From Ignavibacteria bacterium (GTDB lineage Bacteria > Bacteroidota > Ignavibacteria > Tepidaquicellales > OLB5): DNA of 44,498 nt. This document shows, in pieces, positions 1 to 10,045 of the stretch. The stretch covers positions 1 to 44,498 of the forward strand of contig JAUQWS010000095.1 of NCBI GenBank assembly GCA_030835025.1. Direction: 5' to 3'. The translations under genes and the position numbers were made by a program. Under the pieces are notes generated by a model. The model was not told where the DNA came from. It did no database searches and was given only the letters and a program-made list of their open reading frames with translations. Each line of letters opens with the position of its first letter. Position 1 is the stretch's first letter.

Positions 1-35
1 TTCTCCATGAACTGTGATATTGGTCCGCGAGTCAT
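1..35 (-). CDS. 5' end of a probable deoxyhypusine synthase-family gene (partial)
   Basis: Only the first 11 codons and part of a twelfth lie in the window. They read MTRGPISQFME from an ATG at 35-33 on the minus strand. A purine-rich stretch (AGAGGAT) lies a few bases upstream of the ATG and could be a ribosome binding site. The opening G-P-I-S-Q-F matches what I remember of the N-terminus of bacterial deoxyhypusine synthase-family proteins. The gene starts 21 bases after the stop of the SDR gene, so it probably belongs to the same transcript. Too little sequence is present for a firm call. The start site is well supported; the family is a recollection. Confidence 0.4.
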   Translation of the reverse strand, partial: MTRGPISQFME

Positions 36-56
36 CTGCTATCCTCTATGAAAAAT

Positions 57-794
57 TTATAATTTAAGTTTTTTGAAGATGAATTCAGGAATTGATCGTA
101 TTATAAACATTATCCACCGCCAGTAGAATGGTGTATATACAACGCTCTTCCGTTTAACCATTCCCTTGTAAATATACTTGCCTACTTTTTCGGGTGATGC
201 AACGATAATCTTCGGCATCGGCATTCCGTATGTCATCGGAGTATTCACAAATCCGGGTTTTATAGTAAGCACGTTCACGCCTGATTTTGCAAGCCTGCTC
301 CTCAATCCCGAAAGATATGCGGTTAAGCCGGCTTTGGCGGAGCCATACATATAATTGCTTTGCCTGCCCCTATCACCGGCAACTGATGAAATAACGGCAA
401 TATTCCCTTTTTTCCTGGTTTCAAACTCTGCCGCCAGTAATTCACAAACCGAGACAACTCCGGTATAATTAGTGTCAATAATCCTGTGCGCTTCATTAAA
501 ATCGATTTGCGCTTTATCCTGTGTGCCAAGGTAACCAAATACTATCAGGACATAGTCAAGCTCGGGAGTCTTTACCAGCAGGTCCTCAATGAATTTTTTA
601 TGGCTTGGGTAATCCAGTGCGTCAATATACTCAGCCCTGCAGTTTATTTTATACCTTATGCTGAAATCGTTCGCATACTTTTCGGGTTCGTCCTGTTTCC
701 TGCCTGCAAAGATAATTTCGTGCCCACCCTCAGCAAAATGAGATGCCGCAGCATGAGCGATAAGTGAATTTGCGCCGAGTACTAAGAGGGACAT
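57..794 (-). CDS. SDR oxidoreductase, DprE2-like (keto-pentose reductase)
   Basis: A 245-residue short-chain dehydrogenase. The N-terminus carries the dinucleotide-binding motif (LVLGANSLIA), and the catalytic Ser and YxxxK lie in SSVAGDRG...YMYGSAK at about residues 136-154. The SSVAGDRGRQSN and YGSAKAG segments closely resemble mycobacterial DprE2, which reduces the 2-keto intermediate made by DprE1 to give polyprenyl-phosphoryl arabinofuranose. The C-terminus is basic and hydrophobic (FIIRSIPEFIFKKLKL), which suggests membrane association. The ATG at 794 overlaps the end of the upstream DprE1-like gene by 13 bases, so the two are translationally coupled. Substrate is inferred from the pairing. 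A generic SDR is the alternative if the partner has another role. Confidence 0.8.
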   Translation of the reverse strand: MSLLVLGANSLIAHAAASHFAEGGHEIIFAGRKQDEPEKYANDFSIRYKINCRAEYIDALDYPSHKKFIEDLLVKTPELDYVLIVFGYLGTQDKAQIDFNEAHRIIDTNYTGVVSVCELLAAEFETRKKGNIAVISSVAGDRGRQSNYMYGSAKAGLTAYLSGLRSRLAKSGVNVLTIKPGFVNTPMTYGMPMPKIIVASPEKVGKYIYKGMVKRKSVVYTPFYWRWIMFIIRSIPEFIFKKLKL

Positions 795-2134
795 AACCCT
801 ATCCTCCTCGCAAGGTTTGAAGTAAACTTATTTTCCGGGTCGTATTTCACTTTTATTGCCATCCATTTTTCCCAAAGTCCGTTATACATTTGCTTAAAAG
901 TTTTTTCATCAAGAATTGAATCCTTTGTAAGGTAAGTTCTGCCGCCGTACTCCATAACTATCTTATCAAGCTCTTTGCACATTTCAATTATTCCTTTTCT
1001 TACCGGGAAATCCATTGAAAGCGTATAGCCTTTGAACGGGAATGAAAGAATTCCATCCTGGTCGCCCATTTTTTTCAGTACTGCAAGGAAAGAACCGCCG
1101 CCGAACGCCACAACTTTTTTAAGAACCTTATCGATGGCCTCTTTGCCTTTATCTTCGGGAACGTTGAGCTGATACTGTATAAGCCCGCTTTTGCTGTAAA
1201 TATGGTTCCAGTTCAGAATAAAATCCAGCGGGTAGAAATATTTGTCATAGTGCACATATTCATCTTTTGATCTTGCCGCAGCATAATAAGCTGTATTAAA
1301 AAGGCTTACACTCAGCTTGTTCAAAGTTGTAAAGGGAATTTCAAAAGGCACGGATATCTTCTTTTCAACATATTTCATCGCTGACTTCTGCTGCAATCCT
1401 ATAGGCAGTTCTTCGAATCTCGAATAATTACCAAGGAAGAGTACATTCCTTCCGTACTTGCTTCCTGATGCGACAATATCTATCCATGCAACAGAATAAA
1501 GATATTCATCATCAAATTCCTCAAACTTATCAAACAGCTCATCTATATTATGAAGCTTCACCGAGCGGTTATTGAAAAACGGTGAATTGATCTTCTTAAG
1601 CTGCAGCTCACACTCAATTATAAACCCGGTGAGTCCCATTCCGCCAACAGTGGCCCAAAAGAGATCACTGTTTTCTTCTCTCGAGCATTTCATTATTTCT
1701 CCTGAAGCAATGAGGAGCCGGATGTTTTTTACGAAGCTTGAAATGGAACCGACCTTGTGGTGATTCTTTCCGTGTACATCACTTGCGATTGCTCCGCCCA
1801 TAGTAACGTATTTTGTTCCGGGTGTAACGCCGGGGAACCACCCTCTTGGAACAAATACATCAAGAATATCTTTATATGAAACACCCGCTTCGCAGTTAAG
1901 TATGCCGGAACTGTCATCAAACGAAATGAACTTATTCATTAGGAGTGACTCGGCAACAATTCCCGAATCATTTATAGAAGCATCGCCGTAACTTCTTCCA
2001 AGTCCTCTTGGAGTCAGGGTGAATTCACGGGTACTCTGCAATATTTCTGCAATCCCCGAAGGCCTTGTGACCCTGCACTTGGCTTTTGGGTATTTGCCGA
2101 AGCCGGAAAGCTCAATTTCTTCAAATTTCGTCAA
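782..2134 (-). CDS. FAD-dependent oxidoreductase, DprE1-like (polyprenylphosphoryl-ribose 2-oxidase family)
   Basis: A 450-residue FAD-linked oxidase of the VAO type. The FAD-binding part shows RGLGRSYGDAS near residue 45, then TPGTKYVTMGGAIASDVHGKNHH near 105-127 and FWATVGGMGLTG near 160. The C-terminus (KVKYDPENKFTSNLARRIGL) matches the end of mycobacterial DprE1. In that family the enzyme oxidises decaprenylphosphoryl-ribose at C2 before DprE2 reduces it to the arabinose epimer. The next gene encodes a DprE2-like SDR and overlaps it, which supports the pathway. The start is a TTG at 2134. A strong AGGAGG lies about 22 bases upstream, too far for that TTG, so the true start is slightly uncertain. 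No DPPR synthase is visible here. Confidence 0.82.
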   Translation of the reverse strand: MTKFEEIELSGFGKYPKAKCRVTRPSGIAEILQSTREFTLTPRGLGRSYGDASINDSGIVAESLLMNKFISFDDSSGILNCEAGVSYKDILDVFVPRGWFPGVTPGTKYVTMGGAIASDVHGKNHHKVGSISSFVKNIRLLIASGEIMKCSREENSDLFWATVGGMGLTGFIIECELQLKKINSPFFNNRSVKLHNIDELFDKFEEFDDEYLYSVAWIDIVASGSKYGRNVLFLGNYSRFEELPIGLQQKSAMKYVEKKISVPFEIPFTTLNKLSVSLFNTAYYAAARSKDEYVHYDKYFYPLDFILNWNHIYSKSGLIQYQLNVPEDKGKEAIDKVLKKVVAFGGGSFLAVLKKMGDQDGILSFPFKGYTLSMDFPVRKGIIEMCKELDKIVMEYGGRTYLTKDSILDEKTFKQMYNGLWEKWMAIKVKYDPENKFTSNLARRIGLCPS

Positions 2135-2294
2135 TATCTGGGTATTGAAAACCTTATCCTCCTGAAAAAAGATGAACCCAAATATCGTAATTTATAATAT
2201 GATAAGAAATTTAGAAAATCGGGTATCATTTGAAAGAAAAACTTAAGTTCAAATTGAAAATCGTCAAATATTTTACTATCTCATCATTATTTGT

Positions 2295-2302
2295 TATCTT
2301 TG
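2295..2302 (+). promoter_or_regulatory. Promoter -7 box for the cobalamin operon
   Basis: TATCTTTG matches the Bacteroidota consensus TAnnTTTG exactly. It lies about 80 bases upstream of the first conserved riboswitch element, so transcription would begin near 2306-2309 and include the whole riboswitch. The -33 element is not clear; a T-rich patch sits at 2271-2274. Confidence 0.5.
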
Positions 2303-2354
2303 TAAATCAGCTCTTTGTAATATACCGCAAATTTGTAAAAGTGCGGAATTTTCG

Positions 2355-2560
2355 GTTCACTTTACAACAGTGATCAAAAGGGAATCAGGTGCTGAATTCA
2401 ATTTCAGCTTTTTAAGCCTGGGCTGTCCCCGCAACTGTAATGGAGAAGAACGGTTATCTTAATGTCACTGTCAATTTTTTTGACGGGAAGGCTGACCGCT
2501 AATTGCTCCAAAGCCAGGAGACCTGCCGGAAATGATATAAACATCTGTGATCTTCGTGGG
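2355..2560 (+). promoter_or_regulatory. Cobalamin (B12) riboswitch
   Basis: The conserved core elements of a cobalamin riboswitch appear in order: GGGAA at 2380-2384, CCCCGCAACTGT at 2427-2438, and the B12 box AGCCAGGAGACCTGCC at 2512-2527. The outer boundaries are estimates. It is the main content of the 562-base gene-free stretch 2135-2696 and leads into a BtuG-like lipoprotein, BtuB and MetH. Families of this type repress when adenosyl- or methylcobalamin is bound, so the operon should be shut off in B12-replete cells. A minus-strand open frame across it is a shadow. Confidence 0.93.
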
Positions 2561-2581
2561 CAAAGATATCGTTTTGGATTT

Positions 2582-2601
2582 AAAGACAGTCCTGTCTTTT
2601 T
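2582..2601 (+). terminator. Candidate expression-platform terminator of the riboswitch
   Basis: AAAGACA (2582-2588), loop GTCC, TGTCTTT (2593-2599), then further T residues to 2601. It lies about 55 bases after the B12 box and about 95 bases before the first start codon. The stem is AU-rich and short, so termination may be weak. A second possible hairpin follows (ATGATAT at 2602-2608 with GTATCAT at 2624-2630). Either could be the switch; I cannot fold the RNA here. Confidence 0.45.
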
Positions 2602-2696
2602 ATGATATACGTATCTCTCGCGGGTATCATAGAAACACAGGGCTTTTTCTTTTAACACACAATTTTAATAACTAAACTTTTTTCATCGGGAGAATT

Positions 2697-3770
2697 ATGA
2701 AAAAGTTACTAGCGGTTTTACTGGTTTTTGCTTCAACTGTATTGCTTAATGGCTGCGGTGATGAAGATGTTGTGAACAATAATCCGGTTACGACAACAAA
2801 AGGAGTTTTTGTGTTGTATGAAGGTGTGTTCGGGCAGCCTCAATCCTACGATTACGGATTCATCTATACTGATAGCGGCACCGTTAACGCAAACGTTTAC
2901 CAAAACTCTAACGGCGGGGCTAACCTGAATTCAGTTCCGAACGGGATGATACTGAATTCACTTGGGCTATTTGTAGTTGCGCAGGGAAATTACGGAGGTG
3001 CAGGCACTATTTATAAAATTAACCCGTCAAACAATCAGCTTATTGCATCACGGAATTTCGGAACAAATCCGTACAGCCTGGATTTCGGTCAAACCAGAAT
3101 TTACATTACAAATACTGCAAGTGATTATGTAAGTGTTTTAGACCATAGTTTTAACCCGGTAGCCGATTCGATTTCTGTCGGCCCCAATCCTTCGGAAATA
3201 GCTGTTTCAAGCGGAAATGTGTTTGTTGCAAAACAAAGTTACACTTTTGAGAATTCTCTTGCCGTAATTAATGAATCCAATTTGTCTGTTACAAAAATAT
3301 TTTTTAATACACCGCCTGTTTGTGTGGAAAAAGGTGAAAACCGGATATTTGTATCCACTTATTCCGGGAAAAAGATCTACAGCATTCTGCCTTCAAATGC
3401 AGTTGTAATAGATTCTGCAGATGTACCTGTTAATGAGCCGGCGATCGGAACTATTGCTGCAATGGATTCGCACACACTTTTTGTTCTGGGGGTAGCTGAT
3501 ACAAGCTTTGGATCGAACATCGGGAAGAGAGTATATAAGTTTGATGTCTTGAGCAAAACCCTTGACCCTAATTTCAATATACAGTTTTCGGGGAGCGATG
3601 ATGCTTACGGAATTTCATTCAATTCCATTCAACAAAAGCTGTACATAGCCAACAGCAAAGGCGGGCAGGTTAACGGTGAGGTTCGGGTTTACGATATATC
3701 AGGCAATCTGCTTACTACTTATGCCGATATTGGCGGTAAGTTTCCCAAAAGGCTAGTTTTTGAGAACTGA
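2697..3770 (+). CDS. BtuG-like surface lipoprotein, beta-propeller (YncE/DUF5074 type)
   Basis: A 357-residue lipoprotein. The signal peptide ends in the lipobox LLNGC with Cys20, followed by GDED. Acidic residues there resemble the Bacteroidota surface lipoprotein export signal. The rest consists of recurring strands of the YVTN/YncE propeller kind (for example VLDHSFNPVADSISVGPNPS, GISFNSIQQKLYIANSKGGQ). In Bacteroides, BtuG is a beta-propeller lipoprotein that sits on BtuB and binds B12 very tightly. This gene is the first after a cobalamin riboswitch and overlaps btuB by one base (TGATG), which strongly supports the same job. A related paralogue closes the operon at 11977-13059. The start ATG follows GGGAGA. 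The role is inferred from context and fold, not from ligand residues. Confidence 0.8.
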   Translation: MKKLLAVLLVFASTVLLNGCGDEDVVNNNPVTTTKGVFVLYEGVFGQPQSYDYGFIYTDSGTVNANVYQNSNGGANLNSVPNGMILNSLGLFVVAQGNYGGAGTIYKINPSNNQLIASRNFGTNPYSLDFGQTRIYITNTASDYVSVLDHSFNPVADSISVGPNPSEIAVSSGNVFVAKQSYTFENSLAVINESNLSVTKIFFNTPPVCVEKGENRIFVSTYSGKKIYSILPSNAVVIDSADVPVNEPAIGTIAAMDSHTLFVLGVADTSFGSNIGKRVYKFDVLSKTLDPNFNIQFSGSDDAYGISFNSIQQKLYIANSKGGQVNGEVRVYDISGNLLTTYADIGGKFPKRLVFEN

Positions 3771-5758
3771 TGCTTAGATTCCTGATAATATTTATCATTA
3801 TTGTACTTCCTGTCTTTTCGCAGGTAAAAGAGCCGGCAGCACTTGATTCAGTTATTATTGATGAGATCGAAGTAGAGGCTAACCGGATAAGGATGACAAA
3901 GTCAACCGCACCAAACAAGCTGCAGGTTATGAATGAGAAAGTCCTGCTCTCGCTGAACGGGAGCAGGCTTTCCGACGCGCTGGATCAGAGCGATGCTTTG
4001 TTTGTCAAAGATTACGGCTTTAATTCCGGCATCAAAACGATTTCGCTGAATGCAACTCAGAGCGAGCATACACTTGTTCTGCTTGACGGCATAAGGCTTA
4101 ACAGCAGGCAGAATGCCCAGACTGATCTTTCTTTGTATGATATAGATAACGCGGATAGGATTGAAATATCAAAAGGAGGCTCATCTGCCCTGTATGGAAG
4201 TGAAGCTATCGGCGGTGTGATAAACATCATTTCATCGGGTCTAAACATGAATAAACCCTTCGGAGCAGATCTAAGGTTAAGCATTGCATCATATGGAAAC
4301 CGGAGAATCTTTGCCCGTATCATGCAGAGATTCAGCCTGAGAGAAAACAGGAGCCTGAGTTATGAAATCTCCTTTTCTGATGAAAGAGGTGATAATAATT
4401 TTGAATATAATTACAATAACGGATTCACAGAACAACTAAAACGCAGGGAAAATGCTGACTATAGTTCTGTAAATTTCAGGTTCAATACATCATATTCACC
4501 AAATAAAACTGCAAGGATAAGATTGTTTTCAAATTATTCTGATTTCAGGCGCGGAGTACCCGGCCCGGAGCTTGGTTATGCTTCGGGAACCGCAAGGCAA
4601 ACAGATGAGAATCTATTTAGCGCTCTGAGATTTATTAAAACATTTCCCAACAGCAGCAAATTATACATAGGGCTTGACCATAAATATGCTTTGCAGAAAT
4701 ATTTTGACCCCGCGACTTTCAATCTTTCAGTCGTGCTTAACAGTTTTTACAGGCTGAATACATACCTGCACACTCTTTCTTATGAGCACAGGTTCTCTGA
4801 AAGGATGGAATCGGAATCAGGGTATGAAGTGAGTTACAATACTATGGTGAGCAATGAAACTGATAAGGGTGAACAGCTTCAGGGCGCTTTTTTTACTTCA
4901 TGGAAATTTGAGACAGGAACATCAGTACTTTCAAGATTGATATTTTACCCATCGCTTAGGTATGATTACTTTTCGAATATAAAAGAGAAAAATGTTTTAA
5001 CCGGCAAAATTGGAGTGAACATCAAGCCGTTTTCTAAAAGCGAGTTTCATCTAAAAAGCTCTTTTGGCAATAACTTCAGCGCACCGACCTTTAATGAGTT
5101 GTACTGGCTTGGATTAGGTAATAAGGATCTCAAACCTGAAAAATCCTTAAGCTTTGATGTGGGGATTTATTACAGGATAGTTACGCCGGTCATATTGGAA
5201 CCTGAAATATCATACTATAACATCAATACAACAGATAGAATTGTGTGGACTCCGAATTCTTCAGGCATTTGGCGGCCGCTTAATATTGGGAAAGTTAAGT
5301 CAGAAGGAATAGATGCAGGGCTCAGGTCTTCGTATGGCTTCGCTGAAGTAATAAATGTTTCATTTAGTTTTAACTATTCCTATGGTTCGGCACTAAAGAA
5401 GAACGAAGATTTCCCCGGCGACCCTTCATATAACAAACAACTTATATATTTGCCTATGGAAATGATAAAATCATCATTTATGTTTAATTATTTGACTACA
5501 AGTAAATTATTAAAATTTGTATCTTTTAACCTGTTTTACAAGTTCAGCACAAGAAGATATACTAACTTCGAAAACACACTTTTTGAGCCAAGATTTGACG
5601 AATTAAGCGGGAACATTGCCTCCGGATTTGCTTTTTTGGGCTCTGAAATCGGGCTGAAATTTGCTGTAAACAACTTACTTAACGAAGATTACCAGGCAGT
5701 TGCCGGTTACCCTATGCCGCTTCGTAATTTTAAATTTGAATTAAGTTATAAATATTAA
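3770..5758 (+). CDS. btuB: TonB-dependent vitamin B12 receptor BtuB
   Basis: A 662-residue outer-membrane receptor. There is an N-terminal signal peptide (LRFLIIFIIIVLPVFSQ), a TonB-box-like stretch around DEIEVEANR near residues 31-39, and a plug domain (LVLLDGIRLNS, IEISKGGSSALYGSEAIGGVINIIS) up to about residue 150. A 22-strand-type barrel follows, with a typical NNFSAPTFNELYW segment and an aromatic C-terminus (ELSYKY). It would import cobalamin using TonB energy. The specificity call rests on the upstream riboswitch, the coupled BtuG-like gene and downstream metH and cobO. No TonB/ExbBD is encoded here. Its length is a little above E. coli BtuB, normal for the family. Confidence 0.92.
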   Translation: MLRFLIIFIIIVLPVFSQVKEPAALDSVIIDEIEVEANRIRMTKSTAPNKLQVMNEKVLLSLNGSRLSDALDQSDALFVKDYGFNSGIKTISLNATQSEHTLVLLDGIRLNSRQNAQTDLSLYDIDNADRIEISKGGSSALYGSEAIGGVINIISSGLNMNKPFGADLRLSIASYGNRRIFARIMQRFSLRENRSLSYEISFSDERGDNNFEYNYNNGFTEQLKRRENADYSSVNFRFNTSYSPNKTARIRLFSNYSDFRRGVPGPELGYASGTARQTDENLFSALRFIKTFPNSSKLYIGLDHKYALQKYFDPATFNLSVVLNSFYRLNTYLHTLSYEHRFSERMESESGYEVSYNTMVSNETDKGEQLQGAFFTSWKFETGTSVLSRLIFYPSLRYDYFSNIKEKNVLTGKIGVNIKPFSKSEFHLKSSFGNNFSAPTFNELYWLGLGNKDLKPEKSLSFDVGIYYRIVTPVILEPEISYYNINTTDRIVWTPNSSGIWRPLNIGKVKSEGIDAGLRSSYGFAEVINVSFSFNYSYGSALKKNEDFPGDPSYNKQLIYLPMEMIKSSFMFNYLTTSKLLKFVSFNLFYKFSTRRYTNFENTLFEPRFDELSGNIASGFAFLGSEIGLKFAVNNLLNEDYQAVAGYPMPLRNFKFELSYKY

Positions 5759-5776
5759 TTAAGGAGAGTCACAAAA

Positions 5777-6334
5777 ATGAATAACTCTAAAATGTTGAGC
5801 TTTGTTTTGCCTGCAGTTTTGATACTGTTCGCAGCTTTTTCAAGGCTTTTGCCTCACCCGATGAATTTTGCACCTATTACCGCTATTGCACTTTTTGCCG
5901 GCGTGTACATGGATAAGAAGTATGCATTCATTGTTCCGCTTGCCGCACTTGTGCTTAGTGATGCGTTACTTGGATTCTATACCTATATTTACTGGGTTTA
6001 CGGAACATTCCTTTTGATTGCACTCATCGGTATCTGGCTAAAATCAAGAGTGGAAAATGCAGGAACGGGAAAGAAAGCCGCGTACGTATTCGGAACAACA
6101 CTGGTATCATCAGTGATCTTTTTCCTTGTTACTAATTTTGGTGTGTGGACAAGCGGAATGTATTATGAGATGAACTTTAGCGGACTTGCCCAGTGTTACA
6201 CAATGGCAATTCCGTTCTTCAGGAATTCAATTGCCGGCGACCTGGTTTATGTTACTGCAATGTTCGGAGTATATGAACTCATATTAAGTTATGTATTGCC
6301 CGGCGAGCTTCAGAAAGCCGGAGCGAAGAAGTAA
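5777..6334 (+). CDS. DUF6580-type integral membrane protein, candidate B12 or precursor transporter
   Basis: 185 residues with about five membrane segments. Recognisable features are SRLLPHPMNFAPITAIALFAG near the start, LSDALLGFY, FFLVTNFGVW and IPFFRNSIAGD, which match what I know of the DUF6580 family of putative transport proteins. Small hydrophobic proteins of this shape resemble the substrate-binding S components of ECF transporters. It lies 18 bases after btuB and 9 bases before metH, and no BtuCDF ABC importer is present in the operon. It is therefore a good candidate for the inner-membrane step of cobalamin uptake. That function is an inference. A GGAGAG sequence precedes the ATG. 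Confidence 0.72.
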   Translation: MNNSKMLSFVLPAVLILFAAFSRLLPHPMNFAPITAIALFAGVYMDKKYAFIVPLAALVLSDALLGFYTYIYWVYGTFLLIALIGIWLKSRVENAGTGKKAAYVFGTTLVSSVIFFLVTNFGVWTSGMYYEMNFSGLAQCYTMAIPFFRNSIAGDLVYVTAMFGVYELILSYVLPGELQKAGAKK

Positions 6335-6343
6335 TATAACTAT

Positions 6344-9300
6344 ATGATAGAGCGATTAAAAGAAACCTTAGCCAAACGCATTGTCCTCTTAGACGGGCCG
6401 AGGGGAACTATGATTCAGAAGCGAAAGCTGACGGAAGAACAATTCCGCGGTGAAAGACTGAAAGACCATCCTTCGGACCTTAAAGGCAATAATGATATTC
6501 TGAACCTCACACAGCCGCAGATCATTTCTGAGATCTACGAACAGTATCTTGATGCAGGTTCGGATATAGTTGGCACAAATACTTTTAATTCCTCATCAAT
6601 TTCACAGGCTGATTACGGTACCGAAAAGTACGTTTACGAAATGAATTTCGAGTCAGCGCGCCTTGCAAAAATTGCAGCGGATAAGTTCACCCAAAAAAAT
6701 CCCGGTAAACCCCGCTATGTAGCTGGTGCAATCGGACCGATGAACAAAACCCTTTCAATGTCACCTGATGTTAATGACCCGGGATTCAGGGCGGTAACTT
6801 TTGACCAGATAAAAGAGTCATACCGCGAAGCTGCTAAAGGACTCATTGATGGCGGTGCAGATATACTGCTGGTTGAAACTGTATTTGATACACTTAACTG
6901 CAAAGCAGCGCTGTATGCTATTAACGAATTGTTTGATGACATAGGGAAAAAGCTGCCTATTATGGTCTCGGGAACGATTGTTGATATGAGCGGAAGGACG
7001 CTCTCGGGTCAAACACTCGAGGCTTTTCTTAATTCCGTAAAGCATGCAGGGTTGTTCAGTATCGGCCTTAATTGTTCGCTCGGTGCCAAAGAAATGCGCC
7101 CGTACATCGAAGAGCTCTCCGAAAAAGCGGATATTTATCTCAGCTGCTATCCCAATGCAGGCCTGCCCAATGCATTTGGCGGCTATGATGAGCTTCCCGA
7201 AGAGACAGCGAATTATTTAAGAGATTTCGGCAGCAGCGGGTTTTTGAACCTTGTCGGGGGTTGCTGCGGAACTACACCTGACCACATCAGAAAAATTGCT
7301 GAGTTTGTAAAGGATATTCCGCCGAGGAAGATTCCAAAAGTTGAACCTTACTTAAGGCTTAGCGGACTCGAACCGCTCAATATCACTCCACAAACCAATT
7401 TTGTGAATATTGGCGAAAGAACCAATATTACCGGTTCAGCAAAGTTTGCAAAGCTGATAAGAGAAGAGAATTATGAAGAGGCACTGAGTGTTGCACTCCA
7501 GCAGGTGGAAAGCGGCGCGCAGGTTATTGATATAAATATGGATGAGGGAATGATAGACGGTGTTGCGGCTATGGAGAAGTTCCTGAAACTGACAGCTGTT
7601 GAGCCAGATATTGCGCGCGTCCCCGTAATGCTTGATTCATCCAAATGGGAAATAATCGAAGCAGGTCTTAAGTGCCTGCAGGGTAAAGGAATTGTTAACT
7701 CCATCAGCCTTAAAGAGGGTGAAGAGAAGTTCATAGAGCATGCACGCAAGGTAAAGCTTTACGGTGCAGCTGTTATTGTTATGGCATTTGATGAGAACGG
7801 GCAGGCTGATAGTTTTGAAAGACGAATTGCTATATGCAGGCGAACATATGATATTTTGACAAAACAGGTTGGTTTCCCGCCGCAGGATATTATCTTCGAT
7901 CCGAATATTCTGACCGTAGCAACGGGTATCGAAGAGCATAACAATTATGCTGTAGATTATATCAAAGCGACAAAATGGATAAAAGAGAATCTGCCCCATG
8001 CCAAGGTAAGCGGGGGAGTGAGCAATATTTCCTTTTCATTCCGCGGCAATAATTTTGTAAGAGAGGCAATGCACTCAGCATTCTTATATCACGCTATCAA
8101 AGCAGGAATGGATATGGGAATTGTTAATGCAGGTATGATAGAAGTATATGACGAAATTCCGAAAGACCTGCTTGAGCTTGTTGAAGATGTGCTCTTAAAC
8201 AGACGGCCTGACGCAACTGAAAGGCTGGTAGAGTTTGCTGAAACTATTAAGACCAAGGGCAAAGTCATTGAGCATGTTAATGAATGGCGCAATGCACCCG
8301 TGGAAGAACGGCTTAAGCATGCTTTGATAAAAGGAATTGTTGAGTTTATTGATGAAGATACAGAAGAAGCGCGGAAAAAATATCCCAAACCCCTTGATGT
8401 GATAGAAGGTCCCCTAATGGATGGAATGAATGTAGTCGGTGACCTGTTCGGCTCAGGAAAGATGTTCCTGCCACAGGTGGTTAAGAGCGCAAGGGTTATG
8501 AAGAAGTCCGTTGCTTATTTAACTCCATACATAGAAAAGGAAAAAGCAGCCGGCGCATCAAACATAAACGGAAGGATACTGCTTGCTACCGTGAAAGGCG
8601 ATGTTCATGATATCGGGAAAAATATTGTTGGAGTTGTGCTTGGATGTAATAATTATGAAGTAATTGATCTGGGCGTGATGGTTCCGGCAGATAAAATACT
8701 GCAGATTGCAAGAGAAAAAAATGTTGATATTATCGGGCTCAGCGGCCTGATAACACCCTCACTGGATGAAATGGTACACGTTGCAAAAGAAATGGAGCGC
8801 CAGGGATTCAAGGTCCCGCTGCTTATAGGTGGAGCTACAACATCAAAAATCCACGCAGCTGTCAAAATAGCGCCTAACTATTCTAATCCTACCGTACATG
8901 TGCTGGACGCATCACGAAGCGTGACAGTAGCAGGAAGCCTGCTTAATAAAGAGAGCAGGGATAAGTTCATAGGCGGAGTGAAGCAGGAATACGACAGGAT
9001 GCGGCTATCGCATTACAGCCGCAAAGAAGAGAAAAAATTCCTCACAATTGAGGGTGCACGTAAAGGCGGGTTAAAGATAAACTGGCAGAATTCAAAAATT
9101 ACCAAGCCGTCATTTATCGGAAATAAAGTATTTGAGGATTTTCCGATAGAAAAGATCCGTGAGAAGATCGACTGGACACCGCTGTTTTTGACATGGGAAA
9201 TGAAGGGCAAGTATCCAAGAATTTTTGAAGATGCAACCTACGGCAAAGAAGCCAAAAAACTTTTTGATGATGCCAACAGACTGCTGGATGATGTTATAAA

Positions 9301-10036
9301 AAATAAATGGCTTACTGCCAAAGCTGTTATCGGATTCTACCCGGCAAACTCCGTTGGAGATGATATTGAGCTTTATACAAATGATAAGCGGAATGAGGTC
9401 TTAACAACTCTCCATACATTAAGACAGCAGGCACAAAAAACAAACGACCAGCCGTATCTGGCACTATCTGATTTCATAGTACCGAAATCCTCCGGCATTA
9501 ATGATTACATAGGCGCGTTTGCGGTAACATCGGGACTTGGAATCGAGCCGGTACTCGAGAAATTCCAAAAGGAACATGATGATTACAACAGCATTATGCT
9601 CAAAGCAATTGCCGATAGGCTTGCCGAAGCATTTGCAGAGCTGATGCATGAGCTTGTGAGGAAGGAATATTGGGGCTATGCAGCCGGTGAGAAGCTTTCC
9701 AATGAGGACTTAATTGCAGAAAAATATGACGGAATCAGGCCTGCGCCGGGCTATCCCGCTCAGCCTGATCATACTGAAAAGCAGATAATATTTGACCTTA
9801 TTGAAGCTGAAGATAAAGCAGGGATAATTCTCACTGAAAGTTTTGCAATGTACCCGGCATCGTCAGTCAGCGGGTTATATTTCTCGCATCCCGAATCAAA
9901 ATATTTTAATGTGGGGAAGATCAGCAAAGACCAGGTTGAAGAATATGCCCGCCGCAAAGGAATGACGGTAGATGAAATTGAAAGGTGGCTCGCACCGATA
10001 CTGGGGTATGAAAGAACTGAAGTAATTGCCAACTGA
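6344..10036 (+). CDS. metH: Cobalamin-dependent methionine synthase MetH
   Basis: A full-length 1230-residue enzyme that transfers the methyl group of 5-methyltetrahydrofolate to homocysteine through bound cobalamin. Domains in order: homocysteine-binding barrel with its zinc cysteines (LNCSLGA and [10 protein letters not shown]), pterin-binding barrel ([16 protein letters not shown] near residue 352), cap, and B12-binding domain with D753-x-H755-x-x-G758 (DVHDIGKN), the lower-ligand histidine motif. The last domain is the C-terminal AdoMet reactivation domain ([17 protein letters not shown] near residue 1133). All parts are present, so it needs a reducing partner for reactivation; a small [2Fe-2S] protein follows 9 bases downstream. 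It lies within the riboswitch operon, consistent with B12-dependent control. Confidence 0.97.
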   Translation: MIERLKETLAKRIVLLDGPRGTMIQKRKLTEEQFRGERLKDHPSDLKGNNDILNLTQPQIISEIYEQYLDAGSDIVGTNTFNSSSISQADYGTEKYVYEMNFESARLAKIAADKFTQKNPGKPRYVAGAIGPMNKTLSMSPDVNDPGFRAVTFDQIKESYREAAKGLIDGGADILLVETVFDTLNCKAALYAINELFDDIGKKLPIMVSGTIVDMSGRTLSGQTLEAFLNSVKHAGLFSIGLNCSLGAKEMRPYIEELSEKADIYLSCYPNAGLPNAFGGYDELPEETANYLRDFGSSGFLNLVGGCCGTTPDHIRKIAEFVKDIPPRKIPKVEPYLRLSGLEPLNITPQTNFVNIGERTNITGSAKFAKLIREENYEEALSVALQQVESGAQVIDINMDEGMIDGVAAMEKFLKLTAVEPDIARVPVMLDSSKWEIIEAGLKCLQGKGIVNSISLKEGEEKFIEHARKVKLYGAAVIVMAFDENGQADSFERRIAICRRTYDILTKQVGFPPQDIIFDPNILTVATGIEEHNNYAVDYIKATKWIKENLPHAKVSGGVSNISFSFRGNNFVREAMHSAFLYHAIKAGMDMGIVNAGMIEVYDEIPKDLLELVEDVLLNRRPDATERLVEFAETIKTKGKVIEHVNEWRNAPVEERLKHALIKGIVEFIDEDTEEARKKYPKPLDVIEGPLMDGMNVVGDLFGSGKMFLPQVVKSARVMKKSVAYLTPYIEKEKAAGASNINGRILLATVKGDVHDIGKNIVGVVLGCNNYEVIDLGVMVPADKILQIAREKNVDIIGLSGLITPSLDEMVHVAKEMERQGFKVPLLIGGATTSKIHAAVKIAPNYSNPTVHVLDASRSVTVAGSLLNKESRDKFIGGVKQEYDRMRLSHYSRKEEKKFLTIEGARKGGLKINWQNSKITKPSFIGNKVFEDFPIEKIREKIDWTPLFLTWEMKGKYPRIFEDATYGKEAKKLFDDANRLLDDVIKNKWLTAKAVIGFYPANSVGDDIELYTNDKRNEVLTTLHTLRQQAQKTNDQPYLALSDFIVPKSSGINDYIGAFAVTSGLGIEPVLEKFQKEHDDYNSIMLKAIADRLAEAFAELMHELVRKEYWGYAAGEKLSNEDLIAEKYDGIRPAPGYPAQPDHTEKQIIFDLIEAEDKAGIILTESFAMYPASSVSGLYFSHPESKYFNVGKISKDQVEEYARRKGMTVDEIERWLAPILGYERTEVIAN

Positions 10037-10045
10037 TATCAGGAA

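Noticed and set aside
2404..2658. Minus-strand open frame of 84 codons over the riboswitch
   Set aside because: It runs antisense to the conserved riboswitch core and has no recognisable protein features.
7637..7999. Minus-strand open frame of 120 codons inside metH
   Set aside because: Lies fully within the conserved pterin-binding domain of MetH; a shadow.
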